This document shows positions 35,181-47,467 of a DNA stretch of 64,000 bases, in pieces. Every line of letters begins with the position of its first letter. The stretch's first letter is position 1. Made by a program: the position numbers and the translations under genes. This DNA is from Episyrphus balteatus. Taxonomy: Eukaryota > Arthropoda > Insecta > Diptera > Syrphidae. The notes beneath the pieces were generated by a model that was not told the DNA's origin, did no database searches, and saw only the letters and a list, made by a program, of their open reading frames with translations. The stretch lies in contig NC_079134.1 in NCBI RefSeq assembly GCF_945859705.1, positions 161,917,718 to 161,981,717 on the forward strand, given 5' to 3'.

Positions 35181-36846
35181 TAATGGGGTAAAAGCCCTCT
35201 TTCTTTTTTTTTTTTTGTCAATATACACTCCTTTTCATCAGAATAGTTACACAACTTTTCAAATGTTCACACAAAACAAAAATTCAAAACGTGTAGTTAT
35301 TTTTCTTGTTTCTCTATGGCAAAGCATTTCATATAGAAAAACTGAGTTTTTTTTTTTTTTGTTTCATTAGAATAGTTACACCTAAAGAATGATGAAAATG
35401 TGGTTCATTAAACCAAGTTCTTCTAAAAAAAAGTAGGTATTTTACTCATTATATTATTTGAAAAGAGTCCTTTTTAATCATAAAAATATATTGTTGTTTA
35501 ATCTCTTTATTCAATCTATTTGAATCTCTTTCCTAATTTGTTAAATGGTGGGTTATGAAGAATTTTTGCTTTGAAATCGATGATCACAAATTTTATCAGT
35601 ACAGGCTAGTCATTTCTAAGCATTTTAAACCAGGTTCAGGGCTGTTTACTATTGTAGATATTGAAGTACCTACTGAACATTTTTTGTGGGAGCAAAAAAG
35701 GTAGTGGATGAAAAATCTAGTACCTATACTGGTTAACAAATACTAGATAATTAAGAGGCAATAGTTTTTTTCAATATTCATTTACAAATAAAGGTTATCA
35801 TTCTTCACATTTGAAATTTAAGTTCAATAATATCATCTTCTATACCTTAACACTTTTTTTTTAGCTATGAAGTAGGGCTCAAAATGGTTTCTCCTTTTGC
35901 AGAACGTAAAAGTGGTAGTTAAAATTCAACTTTCCTTGTGGTATGGAATTTCAAAAAAAAAAAACGCATACAATTCTGTTCTTGGATTAGCGGTTGTGTC
36001 TTTTTAACATCGGCAATTTCAGGGAATAGAAAAAAATTAACTTTTTTTCGATCTTTATCTTGTCTATTATCCACCGAAACTTTTAGCAAACGTAAACATT
36101 TACTCGTCTATTGATTTTTTTTGCAGTCTTTTACCATCATTCATGTTTTTACCCCCGGAATATTAATATCATATCTGAAGTGAGAGTAGATCACATTCAA
36201 ACTTCGTTAATTTTTTAAACCGTACCATTTCTGGTGTATTCTTTATTTCTTATTTTATTATTAGGGTGTTTTAGCCCAATTTAGCGATTTTAATCCACTC
36301 ATGTTTTTCAAAATTTTAATATCATTATTAAATCACACTTAGGAAACACCAGTTATTGGTTTTAACGACAAAATTCCCGAAATCCACAAAAACATTAAAG
36401 ATAACAAGGGTGTACCTCTACCTATTCTGATGAACAAAATTTCTCTAAAAAGTACCTAGGTACTTTATGAGGAAACCAATGGCAAAGTTGCAAAGGTCCT
36501 TTTTGAAATAATTTTCATCGTTGCTTTTTCTAACATCTTTAACTAAGAGAAAACAAACTAAACTGTAGATTAATATCTAGATTACTTACCGAAGCCTTTT
36601 GAAAGTCATGTTAAACTTACTTCTTTTTCCATTGCAGATGTAGCATGTCCCCAGCATAGTCCGAAAAAAATGTTCATTTAGTTTGTTATTCTGTCTTCCT
36701 CGCTGGTTGTTTTCCTTTTTTTATGGCACAAAAACCGGATGTTTGATTTTAACATAATTATAACTGCAGTTTCATAGCATGGCAAAAAGAAATCAAAGTT
36801 TAAATGTCAAAACTAATCAACGTAAAATATTACGTTCTTAAATATT

Positions 36847-36852
36847 TTTATT
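36847..36852 (-). terminator. Candidate poly(A) signal for IBTK
   Basis: AATAAA on the minus strand about 100 bases past the IBTK stop. Confidence 0.5.
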
Positions 36853-36950
36853 TACTTTACCTCTTATAAATTAATAAATTTTCTTTTACTTAAATTAGTC
36901 AAAAATTGCATAAAAAATTAAGATGAAAACAAATTACAAAACTTATTAAA

Positions 36951-38502
36951 TTAATTTCTTTGCCATATGGCAAAATTCATAGTCACTGGTCTTTGTTTAC
37001 GTTCAATTGTAATAATCTCATCGGCAGCATTATCAACATTATAAAATTGTCTCAGCTCAGTTATTGCAGTCTCTTCAATTTGTGTCAAAACTAATGATTT
37101 ATTACGCATTCTATCAACATATTCACGTTGTTTTTTCTCATCTTGTAAAATTTTCGTGAAATTTGTACCACTTGTCGATGGGGATGTTAATGATCCCGGT
37201 TTGCATGGAGATTCTTTTGTTAAACTTGACGATGAACTCAAAAATGATGAATTCAGGTCATTAGACACTGATGGGCTACTAATACCCCAAGCATTTGGTG
37301 TAACTTGAGGTACTGCAATAGGTTTTGATGGGGTTAATGGTTCACCACGCCATGACTCGGAGGAAAGACGTTTTCTCTGTTTTTGAGACAGTTTGTCTGC
37401 TTTTATGGGCGTGAATTCAGCTAAATTGATATTAAACTCTTTTGTTGGAGTAGTTTCTTCAGGTATGACTACTTTCTCTGTGCGTGGAGTAAGAGGAACT
37501 AAAGCTTCCTTAGGTTTTGGTTCAACTTTAAGAACTTCATTTGCATTTACAACAGCCACCGCGGCTCCAACTGTCTTCTTCTTAATATCTTTCTTATCGG
37601 CAACTTTCAACCATGATTTATATTCATCGTGTATTTTTGCTGAAACCTCATCTGCTTCCTTTATTACAGATGACTTTTCTGAAATGCTCTCTTTTCTCGA
37701 ATCTTGCAAACTCATTTCTTTCATCGAATTAATAGCATCTTGTTCATGTTGTCGTGTACTCCGCCAAAACTTTGTCTCTCGCTTTTGCACTTTTGTCTGA
37801 GGCTTAATCGTATCATCTTCTTCCATTCGAAAGTCCAAATCTACTTCGAAATCATCTACGAAACTTAATAATATCTCATCACAAACTGCATCTGAATCAG
37901 GAGTTATCATTCGATAGTCAAATACTTCCTTGAACATCTGCCGATAATGTGCGTTAATGGAATTTAAAGCCTCTGGCTCACAACATTCCAAGCTTTTCTG
38001 CGATAGAACTCGGTATAAATTTTGACAGATAAAATCTAAACAACCTTTCTTCAAGACACTGCAATTGTAGAGACATGCAAAGTCTAACATTTCACCACAC
38101 TTTCGAATATTGATCTTTTCCAGTAGCAAAACCTCACAGACTTTTCGAAGTTGTTCGATAAAGAACTGATCGCAATAGACAATCATGTTATAAAGGAACA
38201 CTTCCGAGGGATTTTGCTTACGGAAATTATCGTCGTTCAATGTGTATAGGAAATCAATGATAGGAATCATGTATTCTGGAGGTACAGTCGACAAATTAAT
38301 GGTGGTTCTTTCAGACCAGGTGTGAGTAAACATCAAGTCAAAGTATTCAAGTCTAGAGACTAAAATGCATTTGTGGGCATTAATTTCAACATCTCCACCA
38401 CACCGGATGGTGACATCGTAGAGAGCAGGAAAATCTTCACGTTTGAGGCATTTAAATCGGTATTTAGATCGATCCACCGATCGTGGAAGTTGACTCGAAT
38501 GA
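36951..38502 (-). CDS. IBTK: IBTK exon 9: second BTB domain, linker and C-terminus
   Basis: Acceptor attatag at 38503; 1552 bases ending in TAA at 36953-36951. BTB2 at about 705-805, BACK-like helices after it, then a Lys/Glu/Ser/Thr/Pro-rich region. The end (IITIERKQRP, FAIWQRN) resembles the conserved IBTK tail. Confidence 0.95.
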
Positions 38503-41500
38503 CTATAATTAAAAATAAAATTAGTTAACCGGCTGAGTTCCAAGTGAAACCTAGACAAACCTTTTGATAAAATTGGCCAAGCTGTTTAGTTGGAATTTTT
38601 CAACAAAACTAACAAACAACTCCAAGACTTGATCTCGTTCTGCTGGACAATTAGGTCCCAAAGACTGTTGTATATCATCGAGGTCTAAAAAAAAGCAATA
38701 AATCAAATTTTTTCTTCAAATACAAAATAGTTATTCCTAACCATCTTCAGTAATAAAATAATTCGTGTAAATATTTTTCAAGATCAACTCAAACATTTTG
38801 CCCGTTAATCCTTGAAAGTTTAAATAAATTTTCTTATCAGAATATTTCTCAACTATTTCTCTTAATCCAGCTGATCTAGAATAAATTATAAATTTATGTG
38901 CAAAGAAATTCTCTCCGTCCACATAGAAAACCAAATCATGGATATTGTCAAATTCACTAGCATCGTTAAGTAGTTTCTTAAAACTATACTCTTCCATAAT
39001 TAATTTTGGTAAAACAAAATAATTTGCATAACTTTCTTGAAGTACAGCAAATGATGTCAAGTCATCGTTGCAAAAAATATCTACAACACGATCCAATTGT
39101 GGGATACGACTCAATTCAATTCGTACTTTTTGATCATTGCAAATATCTTTGCGAGCGCCCAAATCTGTAAACCATGCATCGGCACTGCTTTCTTGATAAT
39201 TTTGTATTGGAACTTGATGGCATTTGCCAGTGTAGACATCGCCTTGCGATAGAATCAACACCTGATTGGCTTTGTAGAAGATTTTGTCAATTTGTGTTAC
39301 ACGGATATGTGAAAACGAACATCTGCAAAATTTAGAAAATGAAGTTAAATAAGTTTATAGAGTTTGTTGTTATGATGTTATGATTATTTACCTGAGATAT
39401 TGTTGAGACATTTCATACCAAATGAAAACAACATTTGTTTCGGTTAGCATTAAAATTTTAAGAGCCGACACTGAACCTTTTGCTGCTTTTGTATTACCAC
39501 CTCCAGTAACTGATATGCTTTTTAGTGCTTCTATTCTGTTTTAAAATAAAAAGAAAATATATTAAAAAATATTGCCAATGAATGGTGATTGTATTCATAT
39601 TTGTTGAAACTTAACAATAACAAATAACAATTAACCCAGAGTTTCATTTTGATTCATTCCATTTAACCTGAGCGTCAAATATAAAGGAACAACGACAAAT
39701 CCAAATGCCTCGTTTTTCAGACTTTGCACCACCTTGCTTGACCCAGTGATATCAAAGACGTTTTGAATGTTGCTCTAAATAACAATTTAAAGGATACCAA
39801 AAAGTAGAAGCGGCCTAGAAAAATAAACTTTCACACTGAGCCATTATTTTAGCAAAACCAAACAAATTCAAAGTTAAATCCTAAGTAGTTCTGAAAGTTT
39901 CAAACCATTTCAAACCAAATATATTGCACGACTGGATCGCACGTCCTTGCTTTTTTTGTTTAAAGTATGTATTTAGATTTGTTTTTAAATTGAATCATGG
40001 TTAACAACAAATTTTTTCGCTATTGATTTTTTTTCCCCATTTTTTATTTTCAAACACATTCGTGAAAATTTATATGCATAATCCAGTAGAGGATTGGTAT
40101 GGCATTTCCAAAAATGAAAAACAAAGTTTTTTTTTAATAAGAAAACTGAATGCAAAATTTTTGTTTGATTCAGAACACAACAATTACAAGAAAAAGATTG
40201 AAAACTTTATACTTTCGCAAAACTTTGTATTGGTTCGTGAAAAGAGAATCTGATACTTCTGGGGTATTATGGGGATGGCAATTAAAACGGTTATTAGTCC
40301 CTGTAATCTAAAAACATTGAACATTGAAAGAATCTTTTTTCCAATATTTTGCGGAAACAACATGGAAGAAATTCACTAGTTATTAGGTCTCTTATAGAGC
40401 AGAGCTACAAGAAAATAAATTCTATATAAACAATTCAAGAAAATTAATTTCGTGACGAAAATCCAAATGTAATGCAGCGGTTTATCAACAAACTTCATAC
40501 ACATTACCTACATTTTGTGGAATCATAAAATTATCAAAGAGGAACTTCTTAAATTGAAAAAAAAAAAATCAAATCAAAAAGGAACAGGGTGCGCTGTGGA
40601 TTAGCTAAAAATGGACTTAGCACAACGAAAAACTTGGTTAAGTATAAGAAACAGAACTTCGATACCCCAAAACCTTAGCTAATATCTCTAAGAAAAATGT
40701 AATCTTTTGATTTGAATTAGTAGATAACCTCTGGAGATATATTTCGAAAAAGTAAGTTCAAACTCCATAAATTATATATTACATGCTGAATAGTTAAAGA
40801 CCCACCGATACAATGGGCTATGAATATACTTTCATTAAAACTCAATGCCTTCAAAGCAGACTAGTAGTTTTTCAGTGAATATTTGGGAGCTTACGATAAA
40901 GTATTTTTGTAATTATAAATTATAACTTACTGTGGTGGTTTGATACTCTTTGTCCTATAATTGTAAAATAATATAATCGACTTTGCAGTAGTATAACATG
41001 CAATAGCATAATTATTAGATTCCACAAATTCCAATTCCGTCCTCTCAGGTAGTGGAATCTGTAATTAAAATTTTTATAAATCAAACCAAAAATTTAAAAA
41101 AAAAGTAATATTTTTCTTACCTGTCGTGGCACCGCAATACCAGCTTCACCTTTACTACTCCAACCAAATTGTCCATGATTTGTACCCCATACCCACAACA
41201 TATTCTTTGAATAAGCTAGAGAATGAAAATCTCTTGCAATGACACTTTTCAAATTATTTACTCCAAAATCTCGAAGTGTAACAACTTCTTTGAACACAGT
41301 AAGCTTTTCAGGATTATCACGAACTCCAAGTTGCATATCTTCATTCAAACCACAAGCGAATACAGCACTTTTATTGGTTAGAATGAGAGAATGTTTCTTT
41401 GAAGTACTTATGCAAATGATTTTTTCTCCAGCATTTTTAATGGGAACTTTGACTTTTTTTGGAATTGGCAAACTGATTTCGGTTCCATTTCCTTGAAGAA

Positions 41501-44500
41501 TGTTAAAAATTTAATAAAAAAACTAAAATTAATAGAAGACTCTTTTTTACCTAATCGACCTCCTTTACCATGTCCCACGGCATAGAGTTGACCTTTTTTA
41601 TCAACAAACAAACTGTGATAAGCGCTTAGAGAGATCAATTCAACTGACTTTTGCTCCTTGCGAAAGAAATCAATGAATTGTGGTGTTGATGCTCCCTCTT
41701 CATTGCCAATTCCAAGATTATAGTTTTTATTTGATCCCCAGACTAGGAGTTCAGTGTTTGTTGGACTATTTGAAGATTTTAAATCAATTCTAGGTTTTTG
41801 GGCTATTGATTATGTGGTAATAAGGAACTAAGACGTACACGGGTTTTTATTGCAGGAATCGTTCAATGGGTTATAAAAGAAGATAAAACAGGGGGTGGAA
41901 TTGAAGATAGGGGTGCAAAAGCTCCTTTTTTGTTTTTTTTTTTTTTCAATATATGTATCTCGCAAACAAATCGAAATTTAAAATAAAATAAAATTTTTTT
42001 TTTTTTTTTGAGCTGAGATAGACATAAGCATTGCTCTAATAAAAAAAAAGAAGATTCAAAGTTTCCTCAAAATGCTGGGCATATTAAATTTTATCATTGA
42101 AAATTAATTGAATAATCGGTATTCACACTAGCAAGGTATTGGCAACAAGCTTGTACAGATTTTCGAGCATAAGTTCAGCCAATTAATTTTTACAGACCCC
42201 GATGGGATGCAAAAATCCTTCAACAATCTCAAGTTCGAAAAGCTTGGTGTCCAGATCTAATATCAAACATTAATAAATTCTGGAAATGAGAAACTAAGTC
42301 TATGTAGTTGAATTATTCCTTTTTTATTATTGCAGTAACTAACTGCCTTACTTTTCATATTTAAAAATGCTTTTGAGAACAAAAAATATTGCTTTTAATA
42401 ACAAAAGTGGCAATTTTGATTAATTTGAAGAAAGTTTTGTCCAGGGGTCCCGAGAAGTCAATATAAAATCTAAAGTTTTAATCTGGCGCTCAAAGAGCCG
42501 TTTGGCTTTGAAAGAGTTAAAATATAACATGCGAGTTTAATTCAATACTTTGAGTATTGTATACTTAAAAATCAACTTAATTTCAGAGCCCCCACACACA
42601 ACAGACTTTCTATCGGCCGACAGTTTAGTAGGGTTGGGCTCCTAGTGTGCGCACCCGCACAGGCAGCCAATTAAATAGTCGGTTAGGTAGGAAATATTAG
42701 TTTGATGGCGATTGTGTAGCATAACAAACTATTTTTTTTCGATAAAACAAACTTTTTGATCGGACGATACTCAATCGTTGTAGTGTACGCGTTTTCACTC
42801 ATTTTTACACTGATTAAGAGACCGATTAAACTGTCGACCGATAGAAAGTTTGCAGTGTGCGGAGGCTCTTAAAATCTCGAAAATACTCGCATACCTCAAT
42901 GTATCGAAAATGCAGACTAGTTAACTTGAGTTAAAACTGCAAAAGTGATTTTTTTTTTTTAATGCTAGAAATATCAAAGGGTTGGAACGACAAATACTGT
43001 AATATTAGCGGCTTATGGATTGTATGAAAAAAAAAGATTTTTTAACAATTTTCGTTTTTGAAAATAACAATATCTTGTAAACGATCACAGTTGGTGGAAG
43101 TGTCAACGTATTTTTTATGATTCGCATACGGTGAGAACTCCTTTTGAATAAATAGGGAAAAACGATTAATTTAAGTTGCATAGGCCACGGCACGAAGAAT
43201 CTAATTCAACAATATTCATTTTTCAAAAAAAAACAAAACCGACTTCTATGGATCGATCGATTCATAGATTCTTTGGTCAGAACTGGACAAAACTGAAACG
43301 AATACAAAAAGAATTATCAAAAGGCTTCACCCAGTCCAAACGTATGAGATGAGGTTACAAACATAAAACCAAACAAAAAGACGAACTTCGGTGTGCTGAA
43401 CTCGAATCCGAAGTCAGAAACAACAAATCGGCTCCCGTTTTTGAGATATTACCGTTAGAATATGCAAAAAAATGTTTTTTTGAGTTCTTCGGACCTTATT
43501 CTTTTGTATAAGGAAAATTGTTTGAGCATATTTAGTAACGGTTTCTATAAGAACTGTTTTCCATCTTTTGATACCTGTTTAAATCTTTTCAATATCTTTT
43601 GTATTGCCCGAGATATCTTAAAATGAAGTAAGTGGGTTTGGCTTCATACATCATAAAGGAGATAATGACGTTATAAAATTTATAAAAATACCAAACAACT
43701 GAGGATATCTCGGGCAGTAAAAAAGATATCGGAAAGATTTAAACATATTTAAAAAGGTGGAAAGGTGGTTTAAACCGTTACTAAATATTCTCAAACAATT
43801 TTCCTTATATAAAAGAATAAGGTCCGAAGTACTGCATTTTCTAACGGTTATATTTCAAAAACGGGAGCTGATTTTTTTTTTTTTTTTTTACTTCGGATTC
43901 GAGTTCAGCACGAAAACCTTCAGAAAAGTATATTTTTTTTTCGGCAACAAAAAAAAATTTAATTTTGTTAACCAGTGTAATATATAACTACTGGTAGTTG
44001 TATATAATCAGGTTTGGTAAAACGGGTTGGAACTTTTTATGTTAATTCTTGTTCAATCACATTAAATCAAATTATTTTTTTTAAAGTAGTGCAATTTTGA
44101 AGATAACACATAAAGGTAAGACACTTTTAAAGATAAGGTATTTTCATCCTACATTGAAAAACGCCCTAAAAGTAGCATAGCTTCAAAAAAGCCGTAGCTC
44201 CAAAAAACGAATTATCTTCAAAAACGCCCTACCTTGAATGACTTTGAGTATGGCTTTTTACGATACTTTAAAAAATAATCTTATTTCATAAATGCTCTAC
44301 TTTCTAAATATAAATTATTTTCAAAATATGTAGGCCATTTTTCAAACAAGTTCTTTTTTGAAAATATGGCATCTTTTCAATCTAGAGAATTTGAAGGTAG
44401 GGTCTCCTGGCTCATTTAATAGCACTCCACGGTTTTATCTTCTTTTATAACCTATTGAACGATTCTAACAATAAAAACCCGTGAACGTCTTAGTTTCTTT

Positions 44501-45089
44501 CTGTACCTTAGACATAAAATAGCCTATTTATGGGGATTATTCTATTAAAAACAAAATCTTACATATCCAAATGACTTGAGAAATCAAAAAGTCGACAGCA
44601 ATTCTGCAGTGGACTCCGAGTGTCTTCATCGAGGAGTTCCAAACTGGCTCCATATCGTAACAGAAGCACAGCACAATCAATACATCCATAGTAAATGGAT
44701 CTGTGAAGGGCACTACTCCCAGATTCCTTATCTCTGCTGTTGATGATAGCTCCTTGATTCAAGAGCCACTCGAGAATTACATAACGATCGACTGAAGCCG
44801 CCATATGAACAGCTGATCGACCCTACAAAACAGAAAAGCTACTATCATCTGCATGTTTTGATGTTCCATCACTTACCAACGGATCTGTGATATCAAAAAA
44901 GTTGCAACACTTTTTGGCAATGAAAGCGGCTAGTTTGTTGTCGTCGACAGCTCGTTTGGTTAAAGCGGCAGTGATTTCTTGTCCATGAGAATCGCATCGA
45001 CATTTCTTGGTGCAATCATATTCGTAGTTGTTGACTTTATATTTGATATGCTGCGAAGAGTTGGCAGTCATCGGCTTTGAGGTATCCAT
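36951..45089 (-). CDS. IBTK: IBTK-type ankyrin/RCC1/BTB protein (9 coding exons)
   Basis: Homologue of the inhibitor of Bruton tyrosine kinase, which in mammals also acts as a substrate adaptor of CUL3 ubiquitin ligases. Minus-strand exons in order: 45089-44877, 44822-44563, 41765-41551, 41491-41121, 41058-40931, 39535-39392, 39322-38742, 38684-38561, 38502-36951; 3588 bases, 1195 residues, all frames closing (human about 1350). Order seen: ankyrin-like repeats about 50-155 (GRSAVHMAAS, SSALHRSIYYGC), RCC1 repeats about 160-400 (LLVWGSN, AVGHGKGGRLG, VWGTNHGQFG), BTB1 about 570-680 (VFYVDGENFFAHKF), BTB2 about 705-805 (YDVTIRCGGDVEINAHKCIL), then a charged low-complexity region and a conserved tail ending FAIWQRN. 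It is convergent with Nox (2.4 kb apart) and divergent from Eps-15. Whether the fly protein acts on a Btk-family kinase or on CUL3 is inference. Confidence 0.93.
38561..38684 (-). CDS. IBTK: IBTK exon 8
   Basis: Acceptor tttttag, donor AAAAG|gtttgt. Encodes the helices between the two BTB cores (DLDDIQQSLG, LELFVSFVEKFQLNSLANF). Confidence 0.88.
38742..39322 (-). CDS. IBTK: IBTK exon 7: first BTB domain
   Basis: Acceptor ttgcag, donor GATG|gttagg. One base completes Arg, then CSFSHIRVTQIDKIF. The BTB core is DLVFYVDGENFFAHKFIIYS near residue 570. Confidence 0.93.
39392..39535 (-). CDS. IBTK: IBTK exon 6
   Basis: Acceptor aaacag, donor CTCAG|gtaaat. IEALKSISVTGGGNTK and LTETNVVFIWYEMSQQYLR. 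Confidence 0.88.
39536..40930. other. IBTK intron 5, nothing clear
   Basis: One 25-base motif (39927-39951, CACGACTGGATCGCACG...CTTGCT) is shared with 10692-10716 in Nox intron 1. No gene seen. Confidence 0.4.
40931..41058 (-). CDS. IBTK: IBTK exon 5
   Basis: Acceptor attacag, donor CACA|gtaagt. IPLPERTELEFVESNNYAIA..., a blade of the RCC1-like propeller. Leaves 2 bases. Confidence 0.88.
41121..41491 (-). CDS. IBTK: IBTK exon 4: RCC1 repeats
   Basis: Acceptor cttcaag, donor CAG|gtaaga; two bases in, phase 0 out. RCC1 motifs HSLILTNKSAVFACGLNEDM and VWGTNHGQFGW. Confidence 0.93.
41551..41765 (-). CDS. IBTK: IBTK exon 3: RCC1 repeats
   Basis: The acceptor aaatag is weak, with no pyrimidine tract; a 2.7-kb inserted element ends about 60 bases upstream of it. 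One base completes an Ile codon. Reads TELLVWGSNKNYNLGIGNEE and QLYAVGHGKGGRLG. Donor TTAG|gtaaaa. Confidence 0.88.
42595..42869. mobile_element. 275-base MITE
   Basis: AGAGCCCCCACACAC...CTTTCTATCGGCCGACAGTTTA and its complement, about 46-base ends with a few mismatches. Nested in the family D element. Confidence 0.82.
43238..43385 (-). mobile_element. Family B element, truncated
   Basis: Begins ACCGACTTC on the plus strand and matches the reverse of the 13235 copy; breaks off at 'aaagacgaa'. Confidence 0.7.
43393..43911. repeat. 519-base foldback
   Basis: GTGCTGAACTCGAATCCGAAGT at the left is matched by its complement at 43890-43911; inner words (cgggagc, aaggtccgaag, ccgagatatc) are also mirrored, so arms run to near the centre (about 43650). 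Arms are diverged in places. Confidence 0.8.
44563..44822 (-). CDS. IBTK: IBTK exon 2: ankyrin repeats
   Basis: Acceptor ttgtag, donor GATAT|gtaaga. Two ankyrin units (AVHMAASVDRYVILEWLLNQ; ALHRSIYYGCIDCAVLLLRY). Leaves 2 bases. Confidence 0.92.
44877..45089 (-). CDS. IBTK: IBTK exon 1
   Basis: ATG at 45089-45087, donor TTG|gtaagt, 71 codons, phase 0. Contains a Cys/His-rich patch (DCTKKCRCDSHGQE) and the start of the ankyrin region. Confidence 0.9.
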
Positions 45090-45490
45090 TTTCAGAGATA
45101 GACTTTTTTGAATGAATTGGACAGATTTGTTTTAATAGAAATGTTTATTGGTTGAAGGTGAAGCTGAAACTGTTGGCGTCTTGGTCTTGGAAGAGAGAAA
45201 TATTAATAAAAGCTTACTGGATACTTTTTTGTTTACAAAACAAAATTAAATAAAATTTCACAAGACGATGTAAGGTGGATTTAACAAGATTTTTTTGTCA
45301 AATGCCATTTTTTCTGAACAAAACAGTTGTGCGCAAATGTTTGTGCAAATTTTTATTTTTTTTGTTGACGTTTCTGATTGGGAAATGTCAGTTGTTTCGA
45401 TTCGTAAAGGGTTCGGTTGTTGTTATGTTGGATTAAATGGAACGGAAACTGATAGTAACCGCTTTTCACTTATTCAAATTTTTTAATTAA

Positions 45491-45788
45491 GGCCGTGTGT
45501 GAATTGCGTTAAATAGTTAACACCGTGTAAAATTTTTGACACTAATGAGGTGAATGCAACATTTTCAACTGTTAAAAATTTATTGGGCTCTGGGACCTGG
45601 TTAAATTTGAATTAATTTTTTTTTGCAGATGGTTTTGTTTTGTTTTTTTTTTTAATTAAAAAGGAGTTTCATGGCAGAAAAGAGACAGAGAAAAATATTA
45701 AACAATTAGCCATACAGCTGAAATTTTTTTGTTCACCTCAATAGTGTAAAAAATTGTGTTAACTATCTAACGCAATTCACACAAGGCC
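45491..45788. mobile_element. 298-base MITE upstream of IBTK
   Basis: GGCCGTGTGTGAATTGCGTT and the complement; inverted ends extend about 70 bases (through 'atgaggtgaa'). Confidence 0.85.
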
Positions 45789-45936
45789 CAAAAAAATAGT
45801 TCGCAAACACCATATATCCAAATAACTTTTATGCAAGTTTGGCTTTTATAAAAAGAGGAGATCTTAAAGGGGTACCTACAATCGTCTCAAAAAGTAACTC
45901 ACAGTTTTGGTTTTAAAATAACCCCGTTCCATTCCC

Positions 45937-47281
45937 TTCAAGCAAGAAAACTGAGTTCAACAAAGAAACTCCGACCTCAGACCGCGAAAATCGGGCTTGC
46001 ACTCACACACTTGCAACTTTTTGTGTATGAACACAAAGTCGAACGAGAATCGTGGTGAAAAATGAGAAAAGGAAAAGAATGACAAGGCCAACAAGAGCCA
46101 AAGCGTCATTTTGTTATTTTTTGTTGAAGTGTTTGGTCGTGTCGTGTCTCGTGTCGTTGTTTTTATAATGTTAGTTTATTAATTATAAACAATTTTATTA
46201 AATTATAAACAATATGGAAAACAAAAAAGGTATGTTTTATATATCGCTCAAAGTGTTTGGGTTAAAATGTTGTTTCTTCTTGTGTTGTAGATGTAATCTC
46301 TAATGATGAAGAAAAATCTAGAAGGTGAAACATGCGATTGGGTATCTAAAAAAACACCAACAACAGCAGCAGCATCAAATGAAATAAAATGAAAAAAAAA
46401 TGTATTAGGGGTATTCACGATCCGATGCAACTGGTCTAGTATCATTGCAAAAGTGCAAAAGTGTAAAATCTTGCAACACTACAACAACAAAATATATGGA
46501 TTGAAATTTTACAATGGTCTTGCACTTTTGCTATACCCTAACCCTATTGCAAAATAAAAATACAATGGTGTAAAATTTTTTTGACAGATGGCAGCTCGCC
46601 GTCGCGTGTCGCCCATGATGAACAGTTTATCTTTTTTATTCTTATTCTTTTTTATTTTGTTTCTTTTGATGTAATTTGTGAAAATAAATTAACCCGAACA
46701 CAACAAAGAATAAAATTATAAAAAAATTGAAAAAAAAGAAGAAGCATCGGTGGAAAGACAACTCCGTAAAAAAAAAGAGTGAAGCTGATATAAATCATAT
46801 CATGGATTCCATTCAATATTTACTATAGATAAGAAAAGGTGCGTTCACGATCTATTGTAAAAAAATAAAATTTTACACTTTTACTAGGCCTGTTGCACCA
46901 GATCGTGAATACCCCTATTGTATTTTATATTGTATTTATTGTGAAAATTTCGTTTGCCAAAATAAAATAAAAAATAAAACAGTTTCAGTGAAAAAAAAAA
47001 TAAATCTTGTTCTTTTTTGGTCGCAAATGCGAAATGTCATCCCTTTCTTAATCCTCTTTCTGGTAGGTTTTCGCTGCTCCGGCTCAGGTCCGCCTTCGGC
47101 TCCGTTTTCTCGGAATGGAGATTTTCACCACACCAATACATATGCAATCGACTTCGCGGTGATTATAATTTCCATACTAATTTGAGCCGCCTTCGGACCA
47201 GTTTCTGATCAGAAGTCGGACTCAGCTCCGCCTCAGGCGGAGCGGATTCGGACCGAGGTCGGACCTGTTTGCTTGAAGGGT
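45937..47281. mobile_element. 1.3-kb inverted-ended element
   Basis: CCCTTCAAGCAA...CTCCGACCTC near 45937 is mirrored at 47250-47281. Holds the 46406-46917 MITE. Ends are weaker than in the others. Confidence 0.5.
46406..46917. mobile_element. 512-base MITE
   Basis: TAGGGGTATTCACGATC...TGCA and the complement over about 35 bases; an internal 'gttcacgatct' near 46852 repeats the subterminal word. Confidence 0.85.
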
Positions 47282-47467
47282 TGGAGTTGGTATAGTTTAA
47301 AGCGTAGTACGCAGCTAACGAAAAAATATCATCGATTATTCTGTCAAAATAAAAAGAATCTTAATTAATCAAGAAAAAACAACAGAAAATTTTTAACACA
47401 AGAAAAAAAATGAATTGAAGTGAAAAACCTTCAACTCTGTTCTTGGAATCAAGAAAAATGCGCAGCC

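Larger units (their letters stand above)
34591..36846. other. Space between the convergent Nox and IBTK 3' ends
   Basis: Contains family D terminus (35092-35180) and poly-T runs. No gene or RNA recognised. Confidence 0.5.
41825..44507. mobile_element. Family D: 2.7-kb element filling IBTK intron 2
   Basis: Ends are inverted repeats of about 70 bases: AACTAAGACG...CACGGGTTTTTATTG at the left and the complement at 44507. Interior holds a MITE (42595), a family B copy (43238) and a foldback (43393); no transposase of its own recognised. Without it the intron would be roughly 115 bases. Confidence 0.8.

Noticed and set aside
37393..37800. 135-residue open frame on the plus strand
   Set aside because: Antisense shadow of IBTK exon 9; no domain and no splice signals.
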